Positions 6,965-14,535 of a stretch of DNA of 43,639 bases are shown here, piece after piece. The notes under the pieces are model-generated. The model was not told the DNA's origin and searched no databases. It worked only from the letters and a program-made list of their open reading frames with translations. A program made the translations under genes and the position numbers. The stretch's first letter is position 1, and every line of letters starts with the position of its first letter. The stretch comes from Oscillospiraceae bacterium (GTDB lineage Bacteria > Bacillota > Clostridia > Oscillospirales > Acutalibacteraceae): assembly GCA_015065875.1 (NCBI GenBank), contig SVPK01000005.1, forward strand, positions 1-43,639. The letters run 5' to 3'.

Positions 6965-7939
6965 ATGAAAAAGATACTTTTATTTATCCTTTGCGCCGCG
7001 CTTTTATTTTCTATGGGAGGTTGCCGCAACAAGGATTCCAAAGATAAAACACCTCTCCCACCCTTTATGAATAATGAGGAACACGAAGACACATTGGATA
7101 AGATACCCGAGGATTTCTTGCCTATCAGTATGCTTTTTACCACCGGAGCCGGTGCTTGGAGCACCGAGCTTACTCTTGAGGCCGATGGTTCGTTCACCGG
7201 GGTTTTTCACGATTCCAATATGGGCGAGCTTGATGAGGAGTTATATCCGGAAGGAACGATTTATGTTTGCTCCTTTGCAGGCCGTTTTGAAAACATTAAA
7301 AAGGTTAACGACTACACCTATTCTATGACGCTTGCAGAGGTTAACACCGCGCAGGACGAGGAAATGGAATGGATTGAGGATGGCTTTAAATACGTTACAA
7401 CCGGGCCTTACGGCATTGAGGATGGAGAGGAATTTTTATTTTATCTGCCCGATGCGCCTACCAGCGTTTTAACGGAGGAGCAGTTCAGTTGGTATCCCCT
7501 TCGATTCGACGCACAAACCCCCAAAAAACTCGGTTATTATGCGCTTATCAACCTTGAAACCGATGAGGGCTTTTTTGCCGAGGAGGATAAGCCTCTGCCC
7601 GACGCAAGCCCTGTTGGCGACGGAGTTTCAATCCTGTTTATCGATAATAGCGGTAATGTATTACTGACCGAAAGAGAAATAAGCAGTGTTGAGGTTGGTT
7701 ATTTAAACGATAATTATGTTGTTATTTTAAACTTTACAGATACCGGCAGAGCAGCCTTTTACGAGGCCACCAAGCAAAACATAGGCAAGCAAATTGCTAT
7801 TTGGGTTGACGATATTTTGGTTTCGATGCCAACGGTTCAAGAGGCGATTGACAGTAGCGAGGCGGTTATAACCCTCGGTGGCGCAGGAAAAAGCGAGGCA
7901 ATCGAACTTTACAACACCTTGACGGGATTGGATTATTAG
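6965..7939 (+). CDS. lipoprotein with a C-terminal SecD P1-head-like domain
   Basis: The protein has 324 residues. The signal peptide ends in SMGGC (lipidated C20), followed by a polar linker and a central domain I do not recognise. Residues about 215-322 resemble the periplasmic P1 head subdomain of the SecD translocase subunit. The recognisable SecD-like phrases are YVVILNFTDTGRAAFYEATK, QNIGKQIAIWVDDILVSMP and, nearer the end, AVITLGGAGKSEAIELYNTL. In SecD this domain contacts emerging preproteins outside the membrane. Here it is detached from any transmembrane channel part and tethered by a lipid. It is probably co-transcribed with the FliB-like gene and followed by a strong terminator. 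A role in helping exported proteins is inference. Confidence 0.8.
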   Translation: MKKILLFILCAALLFSMGGCRNKDSKDKTPLPPFMNNEEHEDTLDKIPEDFLPISMLFTTGAGAWSTELTLEADGSFTGVFHDSNMGELDEELYPEGTIYVCSFAGRFENIKKVNDYTYSMTLAEVNTAQDEEMEWIEDGFKYVTTGPYGIEDGEEFLFYLPDAPTSVLTEEQFSWYPLRFDAQTPKKLGYYALINLETDEGFFAEEDKPLPDASPVGDGVSILFIDNSGNVLLTEREISSVEVGYLNDNYVVILNFTDTGRAAFYEATKQNIGKQIAIWVDDILVSMPTVQEAIDSSEAVITLGGAGKSEAIELYNTLTGLDY

Positions 7940-7951
7940 AATATGAAATGA

Positions 7952-7985
7952 AAAAGGCTTGACCGAAGAGGTCAAGCCTTTTTTT
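7952..7985. terminator. strong bidirectional terminator
   Basis: The stem AAAAGGCTTGACC (7952-7964) pairs perfectly with GGTCAAGCCTTTT (7970-7982) around a 5-nt loop and is followed by a T-run. It ends the SecD-like lipoprotein transcript. In the other direction it is the first clear stop for the GH127 transcript. Confidence 0.93.
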
Positions 7986-7987
7986 GC

Positions 7988-8007
7988 GGCGGGAGCAAGC
8001 CCCCGCC
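7988..8007. repeat. REP-like GC-rich palindrome
   Basis: GGCGGG (7988-7993) and CCCGCC (8002-8007) form a short palindrome in a context typical of dispersed intergenic repeats in Oscillospirales genomes. No second copy was seen in this window, so the repeat status rests on resemblance only. Confidence 0.4.
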
Positions 8008-8017
8008 CTACAATCAT

Positions 8018-8133
8018 AATGTTATTATCCAAAAAATAACCCCATAAGCGACACTTGCAATAGTTCCATAGGCTATAACGGGGCCTGCAATTTTAAACAT
8101 ATTGGCTCCTGTTCCCAAAATATGGCCTTCGGC
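8018..8133 (-). repeat. left copy of a 116-bp direct repeat: detached 3' end of spoVAC
   Basis: These 116 bases equal 10879-10994 at a constant offset of 2861, with one mismatch (T at 8128 against C at 10989). The right copy is the 3' end of the intact spoVAC gene. Read on the minus strand, this left copy encodes the same last residues, then ends with its own TGA at about 8015-8017. It has no start and is not a gene. The two copies enclose the GH127/AraC cassette. Confidence 0.95.
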
Positions 8134-8143
8134 TTGTGTCAAC

Positions 8144-9964
8144 TTAGGACCCATTACTTTTTAACAATGGTAATTCGGTTATTCTGAGTTTAGCGCAGCC
8201 GTACGGAATAAGCTCCATTTGCGTTTCATCGGAAATGGGCTCTGTTGACATAGGGATTTTGGCGCAAACGGTATCATATCTTTCTTCATATCCCCAATCT
8301 ATTTGCTGTAATTTGGCTTTAATTATTACAGGCGGGTTATTTGCTGAAAACGGGATATCGGATACTCCATTTATTTTTACTGAAACATCCTCAGAAGAAA
8401 AGCCGTAATTCCAAACACTTTGAGGAATCAGCTCATAATCACAATATGGATATTTACGAATCACACCGTCCTTTTCATATTCGTGCATATTCGTTGTATA
8501 CTGGATTGGAAGCGAGAAAATAAGTGTTCCACACTTAACTGCACTAAGTCCGTGAGGGCGCTTTTCAAAATACGGAACGGTTTCGAATTCAACAAGAATC
8601 TCACTTTTACCGCTCTTTATATCAAAACGCAGATCGCTTCCTTCAAAGGTTTTCCCGTTGATTTGTAAATTTTTAGCAAAAGAAGAAACGCGCACAATAA
8701 AAGTAAAATCTTTGTCAGATGATATTTTATATTTCGCACTGTTTTTAAACGGATATTCCGTTTCAAGAGTAATGTGTACACCATCGGCATTAAGTTCGCT
8801 CGGTATCATCACAGAACTGATAATTGTATTATCACTATGCATAAAAGCGGACAACGCAAACTTTGGCCACCCTTGATTGAAATTAGCGGTACAGCAACCA
8901 AAGTTTGGTTCAAGTCCAAACAAGTGTGCTTCTGCCCCATTCGTACCAAAAATGGGACTGCCGCAAAATTTTTGGCACGAAATTTGATTGCTCATCTGGA
9001 CATACTGATGAGTCCACATATCTTCACTAATTGCTGCCGGCAATGCATTAAATGCAAGAGCTTCTAATCTTTCCGCCCACTTTCTGTCACCGGTATATGC
9101 ATACAATAGTTCATACGAATACATTTGCTCTACAATATCACATAGCTCGGTACCTTGAATCGCACTAAGACCTGATAGACACTCGTCGCCAGTAAAGCTT
9201 TCATACACTGTTCCATTATACTTATCTAAGATACTACGCAGATATTCTGCGTTATCGGTATAAGGCTTATCTAAAATATCACAACTAACAACCTCACTTT
9301 TGAGCATCATACCGATATTGACAATGTGGGTTTCAAAATTCCAATGATTGACAGGCCGTTTCCACATTTCAACAAATCCATTATAATCGGCTCCCTGTTC
9401 TTTCAAAATCTTTGCAAGGTCCTTTATCCAGTCCTCTTTATAAAGTTTATATGTAAATTTAATTGCAATAAAAGTTTCAAACCAGCGAAATTTTCCCCAA
9501 CCAAAAAGTTCAATCGAACCGTTTTTCAGCAGTTCATAATAGTTTTTTAAGATATTATAAATAACCAAAGGTATTCTCTCGTCACCTGAGCATTCATAAT
9601 ACACAACGAGAACCTTTGAAATAAGTTGAACTGCCCAAGTATCATAGGTTTTTATCTTATCTTCATCACACGGACAAATCCATCCGCTATCTTTCTGAGA
9701 AGAAATGATTGCATCTATATATTTCTTTGCTCTTGATACCATATCATCATTCTCTAAAAGATATGCAAGCGGTATAAAACCATCAAGCCAATAGGGTACT
9801 CTTTCCCATCCATCCCTATCTCCGCCTATCCACGCACTATCGCGGATATCAGGCCAAATTTTATCGAGATTTCCTGATAATCCTTCTGCTTGAATTTCTA
9901 ATTGACGTTTGAGCCATCCTTTTGGTTTGATTTCTTTTGTGGTGTAAAAGTTCCATTTGTTCAT
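8144..9964 (-). CDS. GH127-family beta-L-arabinofuranosidase-like glycoside hydrolase
   Basis: This 606-residue protein has no signal peptide, so it is likely cytoplasmic. It opens with the family's typical WNFYTTKEIKPKGWLKRQLE. The middle carries TELCDIVEQM and, about 80 residues on, NFGCCTANFNQGWPKFA. In GH127 enzymes such as HypBA1 a Glu-x-Cys pair and a Cys-Cys pair bind zinc, and one cysteine is the nucleophile. Numbered from the GTG 9 nt upstream of my start, the candidates are E276, C278, C360 and C361. The end ELIPYGCAKLRITELPL is the usual family C-terminus, so the gene is complete. I use the ATG at 9962-9964 with GAGGTGAT upstream. It diverges from an AraC regulator and lies inside a repeat-bounded cassette with atypical codon use. 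Confidence 0.88.
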   Translation of the reverse strand: MNKWNFYTTKEIKPKGWLKRQLEIQAEGLSGNLDKIWPDIRDSAWIGGDRDGWERVPYWLDGFIPLAYLLENDDMVSRAKKYIDAIISSQKDSGWICPCDEDKIKTYDTWAVQLISKVLVVYYECSGDERIPLVIYNILKNYYELLKNGSIELFGWGKFRWFETFIAIKFTYKLYKEDWIKDLAKILKEQGADYNGFVEMWKRPVNHWNFETHIVNIGMMLKSEVVSCDILDKPYTDNAEYLRSILDKYNGTVYESFTGDECLSGLSAIQGTELCDIVEQMYSYELLYAYTGDRKWAERLEALAFNALPAAISEDMWTHQYVQMSNQISCQKFCGSPIFGTNGAEAHLFGLEPNFGCCTANFNQGWPKFALSAFMHSDNTIISSVMIPSELNADGVHITLETEYPFKNSAKYKISSDKDFTFIVRVSSFAKNLQINGKTFEGSDLRFDIKSGKSEILVEFETVPYFEKRPHGLSAVKCGTLIFSLPIQYTTNMHEYEKDGVIRKYPYCDYELIPQSVWNYGFSSEDVSVKINGVSDIPFSANNPPVIIKAKLQQIDWGYEERYDTVCAKIPMSTEPISDETQMELIPYGCAKLRITELPLLKSNGS

Positions 9965-9983
9965 AATGATCACCTCGTTATTT

Positions 9984-10012
9984 ATTTTATCACACCAAAA
10001 GTATGTTTTAAA
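9984..10012 (-). promoter_or_regulatory. candidate promoter of the GH127 gene
   Basis: On the minus strand TTTAAA (10007-10012) and TAAAAT (9984-9989) are separated by 17 nt, 20 nt upstream of the GH127 start. It is back to back with the regulator's promoter, leaving about 20 nt between the two -35 boxes where an AraC-type dimer could bind. Confidence 0.45.
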
Positions 10013-10033
10013 TAGTTAAAATACCTTATTTGA

Positions 10034-10062
10034 TTGACAATATCACACATTCTTGATATAAT
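10034..10062 (+). promoter_or_regulatory. consensus sigma-A promoter of the AraC-family gene
   Basis: A perfect TTGACA (10034-10039) and a perfect TATAAT (10057-10062) are separated by exactly 17 nt. Transcription should begin near 10069, only about 10 nt before the ATG at 10079, giving a very short leader. Confidence 0.8.
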
Positions 10063-10078
10063 TCATATCGGTGATGAT

Positions 10079-10834
10079 ATGTATGGTATTGATCTAAACA
10101 AAGACATTAAATATCTTTTTTCTTCTCTTCGCTTTTTCGCACCCAAAGAATACCATGTGGACCGTTTTTGCAAAGATGATGTGTTATTGCTTGTCTATGA
10201 TGGTGTTTTACGATTCAGCGAAGATGGTGTTATGCATGAAATACATTCAGGCGAATATCATATTCAAAAGCACAATTCAATACAAAAAGGAATCCTCCCT
10301 AGCGATTCACCAAAATACTTATACGTCCATTTTTACGCCGAGTGGGAAGAAAACAGTATACTCCCCAAGAGTGGTTGCTTTGATTACGTGCGACTAAAAC
10401 CAAAGATAGAAGAATTGAATTATTTATGCCACAACCATTTCCCATATATTATCCAGGCTTCTAAATTTTACGAAATAATATCAAGCCTTTGTGCGTTTAA
10501 GTTTGTTGATACTACCGCAAATAAAATCGCTGAATACATCAATCAAAATTATCGTAATACAATTAGTATAGGTATGCTGTGCAAAGAATTTTCATTCAGC
10601 AAAAACCATATCATCAATATATTTAAAAGAGATTTTGGTCAAACGCCCATTTCCTATCTGAACTCAATAAGAATAAGCAGGGCCGAAGAATTACTTATTA
10701 CAACTTCGGATTCCATAGAAAGCATTTCATATAATTGTGGTTATCGAAATTATTCGCATTTTTACCGACAATTTATCAATAAAAATATAATTTCTCCCGA
10801 AGAATTCCGAATACGAAAACGTTTAGGCGAATAA
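10079..10834 (+). CDS. AraC-family transcriptional regulator
   Basis: The protein has 251 residues. The N-terminal half looks like a sugar-sensing cupin domain (GVLRFSEDGVMHEIHSGEYH). The C-terminal 100 residues hold two helix-turn-helix units ending with SISYNCGYRNYSHFYRQF and SPEEFRIRKR, the standard AraC signature. I place the start at the ATG at 10079. The longer frame begins inside the perfect -35 box, whereas this ATG follows GGTGAT. It diverges from the GH127 gene and very likely controls it in response to an arabinose-containing sugar. Its eight valine codons are mixed (3 GTG, 3 GTT, 2 GTC), unlike native genes, which supports arrival by transfer. Confidence 0.9.
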   Translation: MYGIDLNKDIKYLFSSLRFFAPKEYHVDRFCKDDVLLLVYDGVLRFSEDGVMHEIHSGEYHIQKHNSIQKGILPSDSPKYLYVHFYAEWEENSILPKSGCFDYVRLKPKIEELNYLCHNHFPYIIQASKFYEIISSLCAFKFVDTTANKIAEYINQNYRNTISIGMLCKEFSFSKNHIINIFKRDFGQTPISYLNSIRISRAEELLITTSDSIESISYNCGYRNYSHFYRQFINKNIISPEEFRIRKRLGE

Positions 10835-10873
10835 AAAACGGAGGGCAACAAATGTTGTTGCCCTCCGTTTTTT
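10833..10873 (+). terminator. strong terminator of the AraC-family gene
   Basis: AAAAAACGGAGGGCAACAA (10833-10851) pairs perfectly with 10855-10873 around a 3-nt loop, ending in six T residues. The right arm overlaps the TAA stop of the convergent spoVAC gene (10872-10874). Confidence 0.93.
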
Positions 10874-11315
10874 AAAACAATGTTATTATCCAAAAAATAA
10901 CCCCATAAGCGACACTTGCAATAGTTCCATAGGCTATAACGGGGCCTGCAATTTTAAACATATTGGCTCCTGTTCCCAAAATATGGCCCTCGGCCTTAAA
11001 CTCAATCGCGGGAGAGACAACGGCATTGGCAAATCCGGTTATGGGAACGAGGGTTCCTGCACCTGCCCTGCGGGCGATGTTATCGAAAATGTGAAGCGAG
11101 GTTAAGACGGCCGCTAAGAAAATCAGGGTTACGGGAACCAAGGTTTTGGCCGATTCCTCTTCGATACCCAGATATAAATAAAGCTCTAAAAGCATTTGTC
11201 CTATCATACAGATAAGGCCGCCCACCGCATAGGCCCATAAAAAATCTTTAAGCTTGGGGCTTGGCGGAGAAGCCTTTTCATATATTTTTTTATATTCCTT
11301 CGGCGTTATATTCAT
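10872..11315 (-). CDS. spoVAC: stage V sporulation protein AC
   Basis: This 147-residue membrane protein belongs to the SpoVA channel, which loads dipicolinic acid into the developing spore and releases it at germination. Diagnostic segments are VGGLICMIGQM, GAGTLVPITGFANAV and EGHILGTGANMFKIAGPVI, which fit SpoVAC and not the shorter SpoVAE. The start is the ATG at 11313-11315, with GGAG about 9 nt upstream. spoVAD and spoVAE normally follow directly but are absent here; what lies downstream is the inserted sugar cassette. The last codons and the stop are supplied by cassette DNA: this copy ends Leu-Phe-stop, whereas the detached copy at 8018-8133 ends Leu-stop. The DpaAB synthase for the cargo lies 8 kb away. 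Confidence 0.9.
   Translation of the reverse strand: MNITPKEYKKIYEKASPPSPKLKDFLWAYAVGGLICMIGQMLLELYLYLGIEEESAKTLVPVTLIFLAAVLTSLHIFDNIARRAGAGTLVPITGFANAVVSPAIEFKAEGHILGTGANMFKIAGPVIAYGTIASVAYGVIFWIITLF
10879..10994 (-). repeat. right copy of the 116-bp direct repeat, inside spoVAC
   Basis: This copy matches 8018-8133 with one mismatch and forms the final 38 or so codons of the functional spoVAC gene. Identity stops at both ends exactly where the cassette begins (10878/8017) and where spoVAC coding diverges from the GH127 tail (10995/8134). Confidence 0.95.
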
Positions 11316-11436
11316 ATATATCATCTCCGCCAATATTTTGTCCTTTATGGCCTTTAAAATTCATATTCACACAAATATTCAAAAAACATAGTATGTTATA
11401 GAAGTTTGACTTCAATTTTTTAAAGGAGGCTTTTTT

Positions 11437-12231
11437 ATGGCGGATAACAATAGCTTCAAAGAGGCTGTTTGTATTGATGCGGGAAGGGTTTATGATTCCT
11501 GCTGTGACCGCGATTGTCTTGAGGACCTGCGGTGTTATTTCACCGCCGCCGACCAGGCACTTGTTGGTCGTGCACTCAGTGTTAGAACGCGAAGCGCAGA
11601 GGTATTGAATGTTTTTATTGATGTTGAGCCCGTTAGCTTTAACAGAGGTTATTTTTCCTGCGACCTTACATTCTTCTTTCTGGTTGAGCTCGACCTTATT
11701 CTCTCGCCCCATGCGGCGCCGACTACCGTTCGCGGTATAGCCTATTTTAACAAAAAGGTTATTCTCTATGGTAGCGACGGAAACGTTAAGGTTTTCTCAA
11801 ACAACATAACCCTTGAGGATGCGATGGATGCTCAAATGACTCGAACCACAAATATGCCCCGTTGCGTTGTTCAGAGCGTTGACCCCATTCCCCTCTCGGC
11901 ACGCATTGGCGAGGTTCGCGATTGCTACGAATCAAGCTGCTGCATTCCTGCCTGCGTTTGCGGTTGCTTAGGTGGTCAGGTTTGCACCGAATGCGAAAGC
12001 GGCACCAAGACAGTTTTTGTTACCCTTGGGCTTTTCAGCATTGTTCAACTTGTTCGCAATGTTCAGATGCTTATTCCTGTTTATGATTTCTGTATTCCCG
12101 AAAAGCAATGCGAAGATACGGCGGAGCACCCCTGCGACCTTTTCCGCAGAATCGAATTCCCGACCGATGAATTCTTCCCGCCCGAGAAGGACTGCTGCGA
12201 CCGAAACGGCCCCGCTTGCGGTTGCAAATAA
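11437..12231 (+). CDS. conserved clostridial protein with 22 cysteines, function unknown
   Basis: This 264-residue protein holds 22 cysteines, concentrated at the start (SCCDRDCLEDLRC), in the middle (SSCCIPACVCGC) and at the end (CCDRNGPACGCK). Between them are beta-rich stretches such as VNVFID-type strands and NKKVILYGSDGNVKVFSN. I recognise it as a family conserved across sporulating Clostridia with no established name. There is no signal peptide. The layout resembles disulfide-linked spore coat or exosporium proteins, and spoVAC lies next door on the other strand. The ribosome-binding site is AAAGGAGGC, 9 nt before the ATG. A weak sporulation-type -10 (CATAGTATG) is at 11387-11395. A coat role is inference. 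Confidence 0.75.
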   Translation: MADNNSFKEAVCIDAGRVYDSCCDRDCLEDLRCYFTAADQALVGRALSVRTRSAEVLNVFIDVEPVSFNRGYFSCDLTFFFLVELDLILSPHAAPTTVRGIAYFNKKVILYGSDGNVKVFSNNITLEDAMDAQMTRTTNMPRCVVQSVDPIPLSARIGEVRDCYESSCCIPACVCGCLGGQVCTECESGTKTVFVTLGLFSIVQLVRNVQMLIPVYDFCIPEKQCEDTAEHPCDLFRRIEFPTDEFFPPEKDCCDRNGPACGCK

Positions 12232-12244
12232 TTCTTTGCGATAC

Positions 12245-12266
12245 GGGGGGCTTTTTGCTCCCCTTT
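12245..12266 (+). terminator. terminator of the 22-cysteine gene
   Basis: GGGGGGC (12245-12251) pairs with GCTCCCC (12257-12263), with one G-U pair, around a T5 loop, and is followed by TTTCT. It is short but GC-rich and well placed after the stop. Confidence 0.5.
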
Positions 12267-12342
12267 CTATCGCTCGGTAATATTTACCGCTTGAACTCGG
12301 ATTATTCGCGGGATTAAAATATGCTCGGGGAGGTATACCTTA

Positions 12343-12882
12343 ATGCAGATAGTTTCAAACACCCATCGACAACTCAAAATTACCCTTTCGGCAATAGAGA
12401 TATGCGATTATTTCGGCACCTTTAAGGATATTCGCTATGATAACGCGCGCTCGCGCGCCGCTTTGGGCGATATACTGCGTCAAGGCATTGAGGCCACTGA
12501 TTTCCGCCTCGATTCCGGGAGGCTTTCGATAAAGGTTTATCCAACGCAGTCGGGAGGGTGCAATATTTATTTCACGATAGGCACCGCAAGACGCCTAAAA
12601 AAAACCGATAAGGCTTACATATATGAGTTTTCAAGCTGCGAGGATATGCTCTCGGCCTGCGAGCAAATAAAGCTGCATATTGGTAATATTCCCCTATCGC
12701 TTTATTACAACCATAAAACCTATAGGGCAATCATTAGCGGAGATTATTTATCTCGCAGAATGATGAGAATAGGCTCGGAATATGCAGAAAAAATTATATC
12801 CGAGCGATACGAAGCAGAAAAAACAAGGGAGCATTGGCGCAAAATATGCGACAATACTCCCATTGGAAAAATTATTATTTAG
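12343..12882 (+). CDS. mecA: MecA-like adaptor protein
   Basis: This 179-residue protein resembles MecA, the adaptor that delivers targets to the ClpCP protease. The N-terminal half has the typical short binding module, with the hydrophobic GRLSIKVYPTQSGGCNIYFT strand. The C-terminal half carries YIYEFSSCEDMLSACEQ and SLYYNHKTYRAIIS, matching the ClpC-binding domain (an FxDFEDVI-like helix, then SxLYxxxxxYxL). In Bacillus the targets are ComK and Spo0A-pathway proteins; the targets here are unknown. The ribosome-binding site GGGGAGG lies 9 nt upstream. Its last codons overlap the end of the convergent rpe gene by 4 nt. Identity to well-studied MecA looks low. Confidence 0.7.
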   Translation: MQIVSNTHRQLKITLSAIEICDYFGTFKDIRYDNARSRAALGDILRQGIEATDFRLDSGRLSIKVYPTQSGGCNIYFTIGTARRLKKTDKAYIYEFSSCEDMLSACEQIKLHIGNIPLSLYYNHKTYRAIISGDYLSRRMMRIGSEYAEKIISERYEAEKTREHWRKICDNTPIGKIII

Positions 12883-13523
12883 AGCGCTCTTATCTCGCGA
12901 ACGGTTTTCTTAATATCGGAGGAATCGAATACATAGCTTCCCGCTACGAGCACATCCGCACCCGCCGCAACGGCCAGTGGTGCGGCTTCTTTGTTTATGC
13001 CCCCATCAACCTCCAGCAGGCAAGAAAGCCCTCTGCGCTCAATTTCGGCGCGCAGTTTTTTTAGCTTATCCAAAGCCGAAGGCATAAACTTTTGACCGCC
13101 GAAGCCGGGCTCAACCGACATAACGAGCACCATATCGCAAAGCGGCAGAAACTCAAATATTTCCTCCGGCTCGGTGCAGGGTTTTATGGTAAGGCAGGAA
13201 CGAATACCATGGGCCTTTATCTGCTTTAAGGTTTCGGCAACATCGCTGCCTGCCTCGAAATGAAAGCCGAGAATATCTGCGCTCTTGGCAAACATATCTA
13301 TATAACGATGGGGACGGTCAATCATAAGATGAACATCCATAGGTATTGAGGTATGTTTTTTTACCTTTTCGATAATGGGCGCACCAAAGGAAATATTGGG
13401 CACAAAAATGCCATCCATAACGTCCATATGCAGCATATCAACGCCGCATTCCTCAAATATTTTCAGTTGATTTTTAAGCTCTAAAAAATCGGCTGTTAAG
13501 ACCGATGGAGAAATTTTTGCCAT
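12879..13523 (-). CDS. rpe: ribulose-phosphate 3-epimerase
   Basis: The enzyme interconverts ribulose 5-phosphate and xylulose 5-phosphate in the pentose phosphate pathway, in the cytoplasm. At 214 residues it is full length for the family. It opens with the signature KISPSVLTADF, then the metal-binding MLHMDVMDGIFVPNISFG, MDVHLMI, MSVEPGFGGQKF (phosphate loop) and LEVDGGIN. The ribosome-binding site is AAAGGAGGC. In many Firmicutes rpe sits beside rsgA and prkC; here it is alone between two convergent/divergent neighbours. Confidence 0.96.
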   Translation of the reverse strand: MAKISPSVLTADFLELKNQLKIFEECGVDMLHMDVMDGIFVPNISFGAPIIEKVKKHTSIPMDVHLMIDRPHRYIDMFAKSADILGFHFEAGSDVAETLKQIKAHGIRSCLTIKPCTEPEEIFEFLPLCDMVLVMSVEPGFGGQKFMPSALDKLKKLRAEIERRGLSCLLEVDGGINKEAAPLAVAAGADVLVAGSYVFDSSDIKKTVREIRAL

Positions 13524-13600
13524 TTTTCTGCCTCCTTTAGTTATAAATTTATATTAACATAATTTTTACATTTTGACAAGGATATATAGGACAAATGCAC

Positions 13601-13629
13601 TTGTAGTTTTGAGTGTTTTATGATATAAT
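13601..13629 (+). promoter_or_regulatory. sigma-A type promoter of the DegV gene
   Basis: TTGTAG (13601-13606) and a perfect TATAAT (13624-13629) are 17 nt apart, 28 nt before the DegV start. Confidence 0.65.
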
Positions 13630-13657
13630 CATTAAAATGCTTTTTGGAGGTTATATT

Positions 13658-14521
13658 ATGGCCGATATGAAAATCAAGCTCTCCAGCGACAGTACGACCG
13701 ACCTTGGCCCCGAGCTGTGTGAGAGATATAATATTACAATTAGCCCCTTAACCGTTGTTATGGACGATAAGGTTTATATCGATGGTGTTGAGGCGCAACC
13801 CGATGACCTTTATGAATATGCCGCCCGCACAGGTAAGCTGGCCAAAACCGCCGCTACCAGCATTGGCGACCATATTGATTTCTTTAATAAAATGACGGCC
13901 GATGGCTCTGCCCTCATTCATTTTACCATCAGTTCCTCTATGTCGGTTAATAACCACAATGCTATTTTAGCCGCAGAAGAGGTTCCAAACGTTTATATCG
14001 TTGATACCCAGAACCTTTCAACCGGAGGCGGACTTTTGGTTTTAGCCGCCGCAGATATGATAGCCGAGGGCAAGACCCCCGAGGAGATTGTTGCCGCTAT
14101 TAACGAGCTTGCTCCCCGCGTTGATGCTTCGTTTGTTGTTGATGACCTCAATTATCTGCATAAGGGCGGTCGTTGCTCGGCGGTTGCCGCGCTCGGAGCA
14201 AACCTTTTAAAGCTTAAGCCCTGCATTGTTGTTAAAAACGGCGCTATGGGCGTTGAAAAGAAATACCGCGGAAACTTTGCAAGTGTTCTTAAAACCTATG
14301 TTGACGAGCGCCTCGCAGATAAGGACAGCATCTGCACAGAACGCGTATTTATTACCCATGCGGGTTGCGATGATGAGGTTGTTAACGATATTGCCGAGCA
14401 GGTAAAGGCCGCTATGCCCTGGGGCGAAGTTTTTGTTACCCGCGCAGGCTGCACCGTTTCGGCCCACTGCGGAAAGGACACACTCGGTGTTCTGTTCATC
14501 AGAAATAAGCCCATTGCGTAA
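13658..14521 (+). CDS. DegV family fatty-acid-binding protein
   Basis: This 287-residue protein has the two-domain DegV fold. Characteristic segments are KLSSDSTTDL at the start, TAATSIGDHIDFF, IHFTISSSMS (the lipid carboxylate-binding Thr/Ser loop) and LNYLHKGGRCS. DegV/FakB proteins bind a fatty acid and present it to the FakA kinase for phospholipid synthesis; no fakA is seen nearby. I use the ATG at 13658 (TTGGAGG upstream) because the longer frame starts before the promoter's -10 box. By hand count 25 of its 27 valine codons are GTT and 2 are GTA. A structured tail and terminator follow. Confidence 0.93.
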   Translation: MADMKIKLSSDSTTDLGPELCERYNITISPLTVVMDDKVYIDGVEAQPDDLYEYAARTGKLAKTAATSIGDHIDFFNKMTADGSALIHFTISSSMSVNNHNAILAAEEVPNVYIVDTQNLSTGGGLLVLAAADMIAEGKTPEEIVAAINELAPRVDASFVVDDLNYLHKGGRCSAVAALGANLLKLKPCIVVKNGAMGVEKKYRGNFASVLKTYVDERLADKDSICTERVFITHAGCDDEVVNDIAEQVKAAMPWGEVFVTRAGCTVSAHCGKDTLGVLFIRNKPIA

Positions 14522-14535
14522 CATTTTTTACTGTT

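Noticed and set aside
7727..8032. A 101-codon minus-strand frame crossing the lipoprotein end, terminator and palindrome
   Set aside because: It runs through a strong terminator and an intergenic palindrome and has no ribosome-binding site.
8018..8133. The left repeat read as a separate small spoVAC paralogue or decayed duplicate gene
   Set aside because: It is 115/116 identical to the end of spoVAC but has no start and only the last 38 codons. A recent repeat created by integration explains it better than decay.
11290..11712. A 140-codon minus-strand frame ahead of spoVAC
   Set aside because: It is antisense to the 22-cysteine gene and overlaps the spoVAC start. No family or ribosome-binding site supports it.
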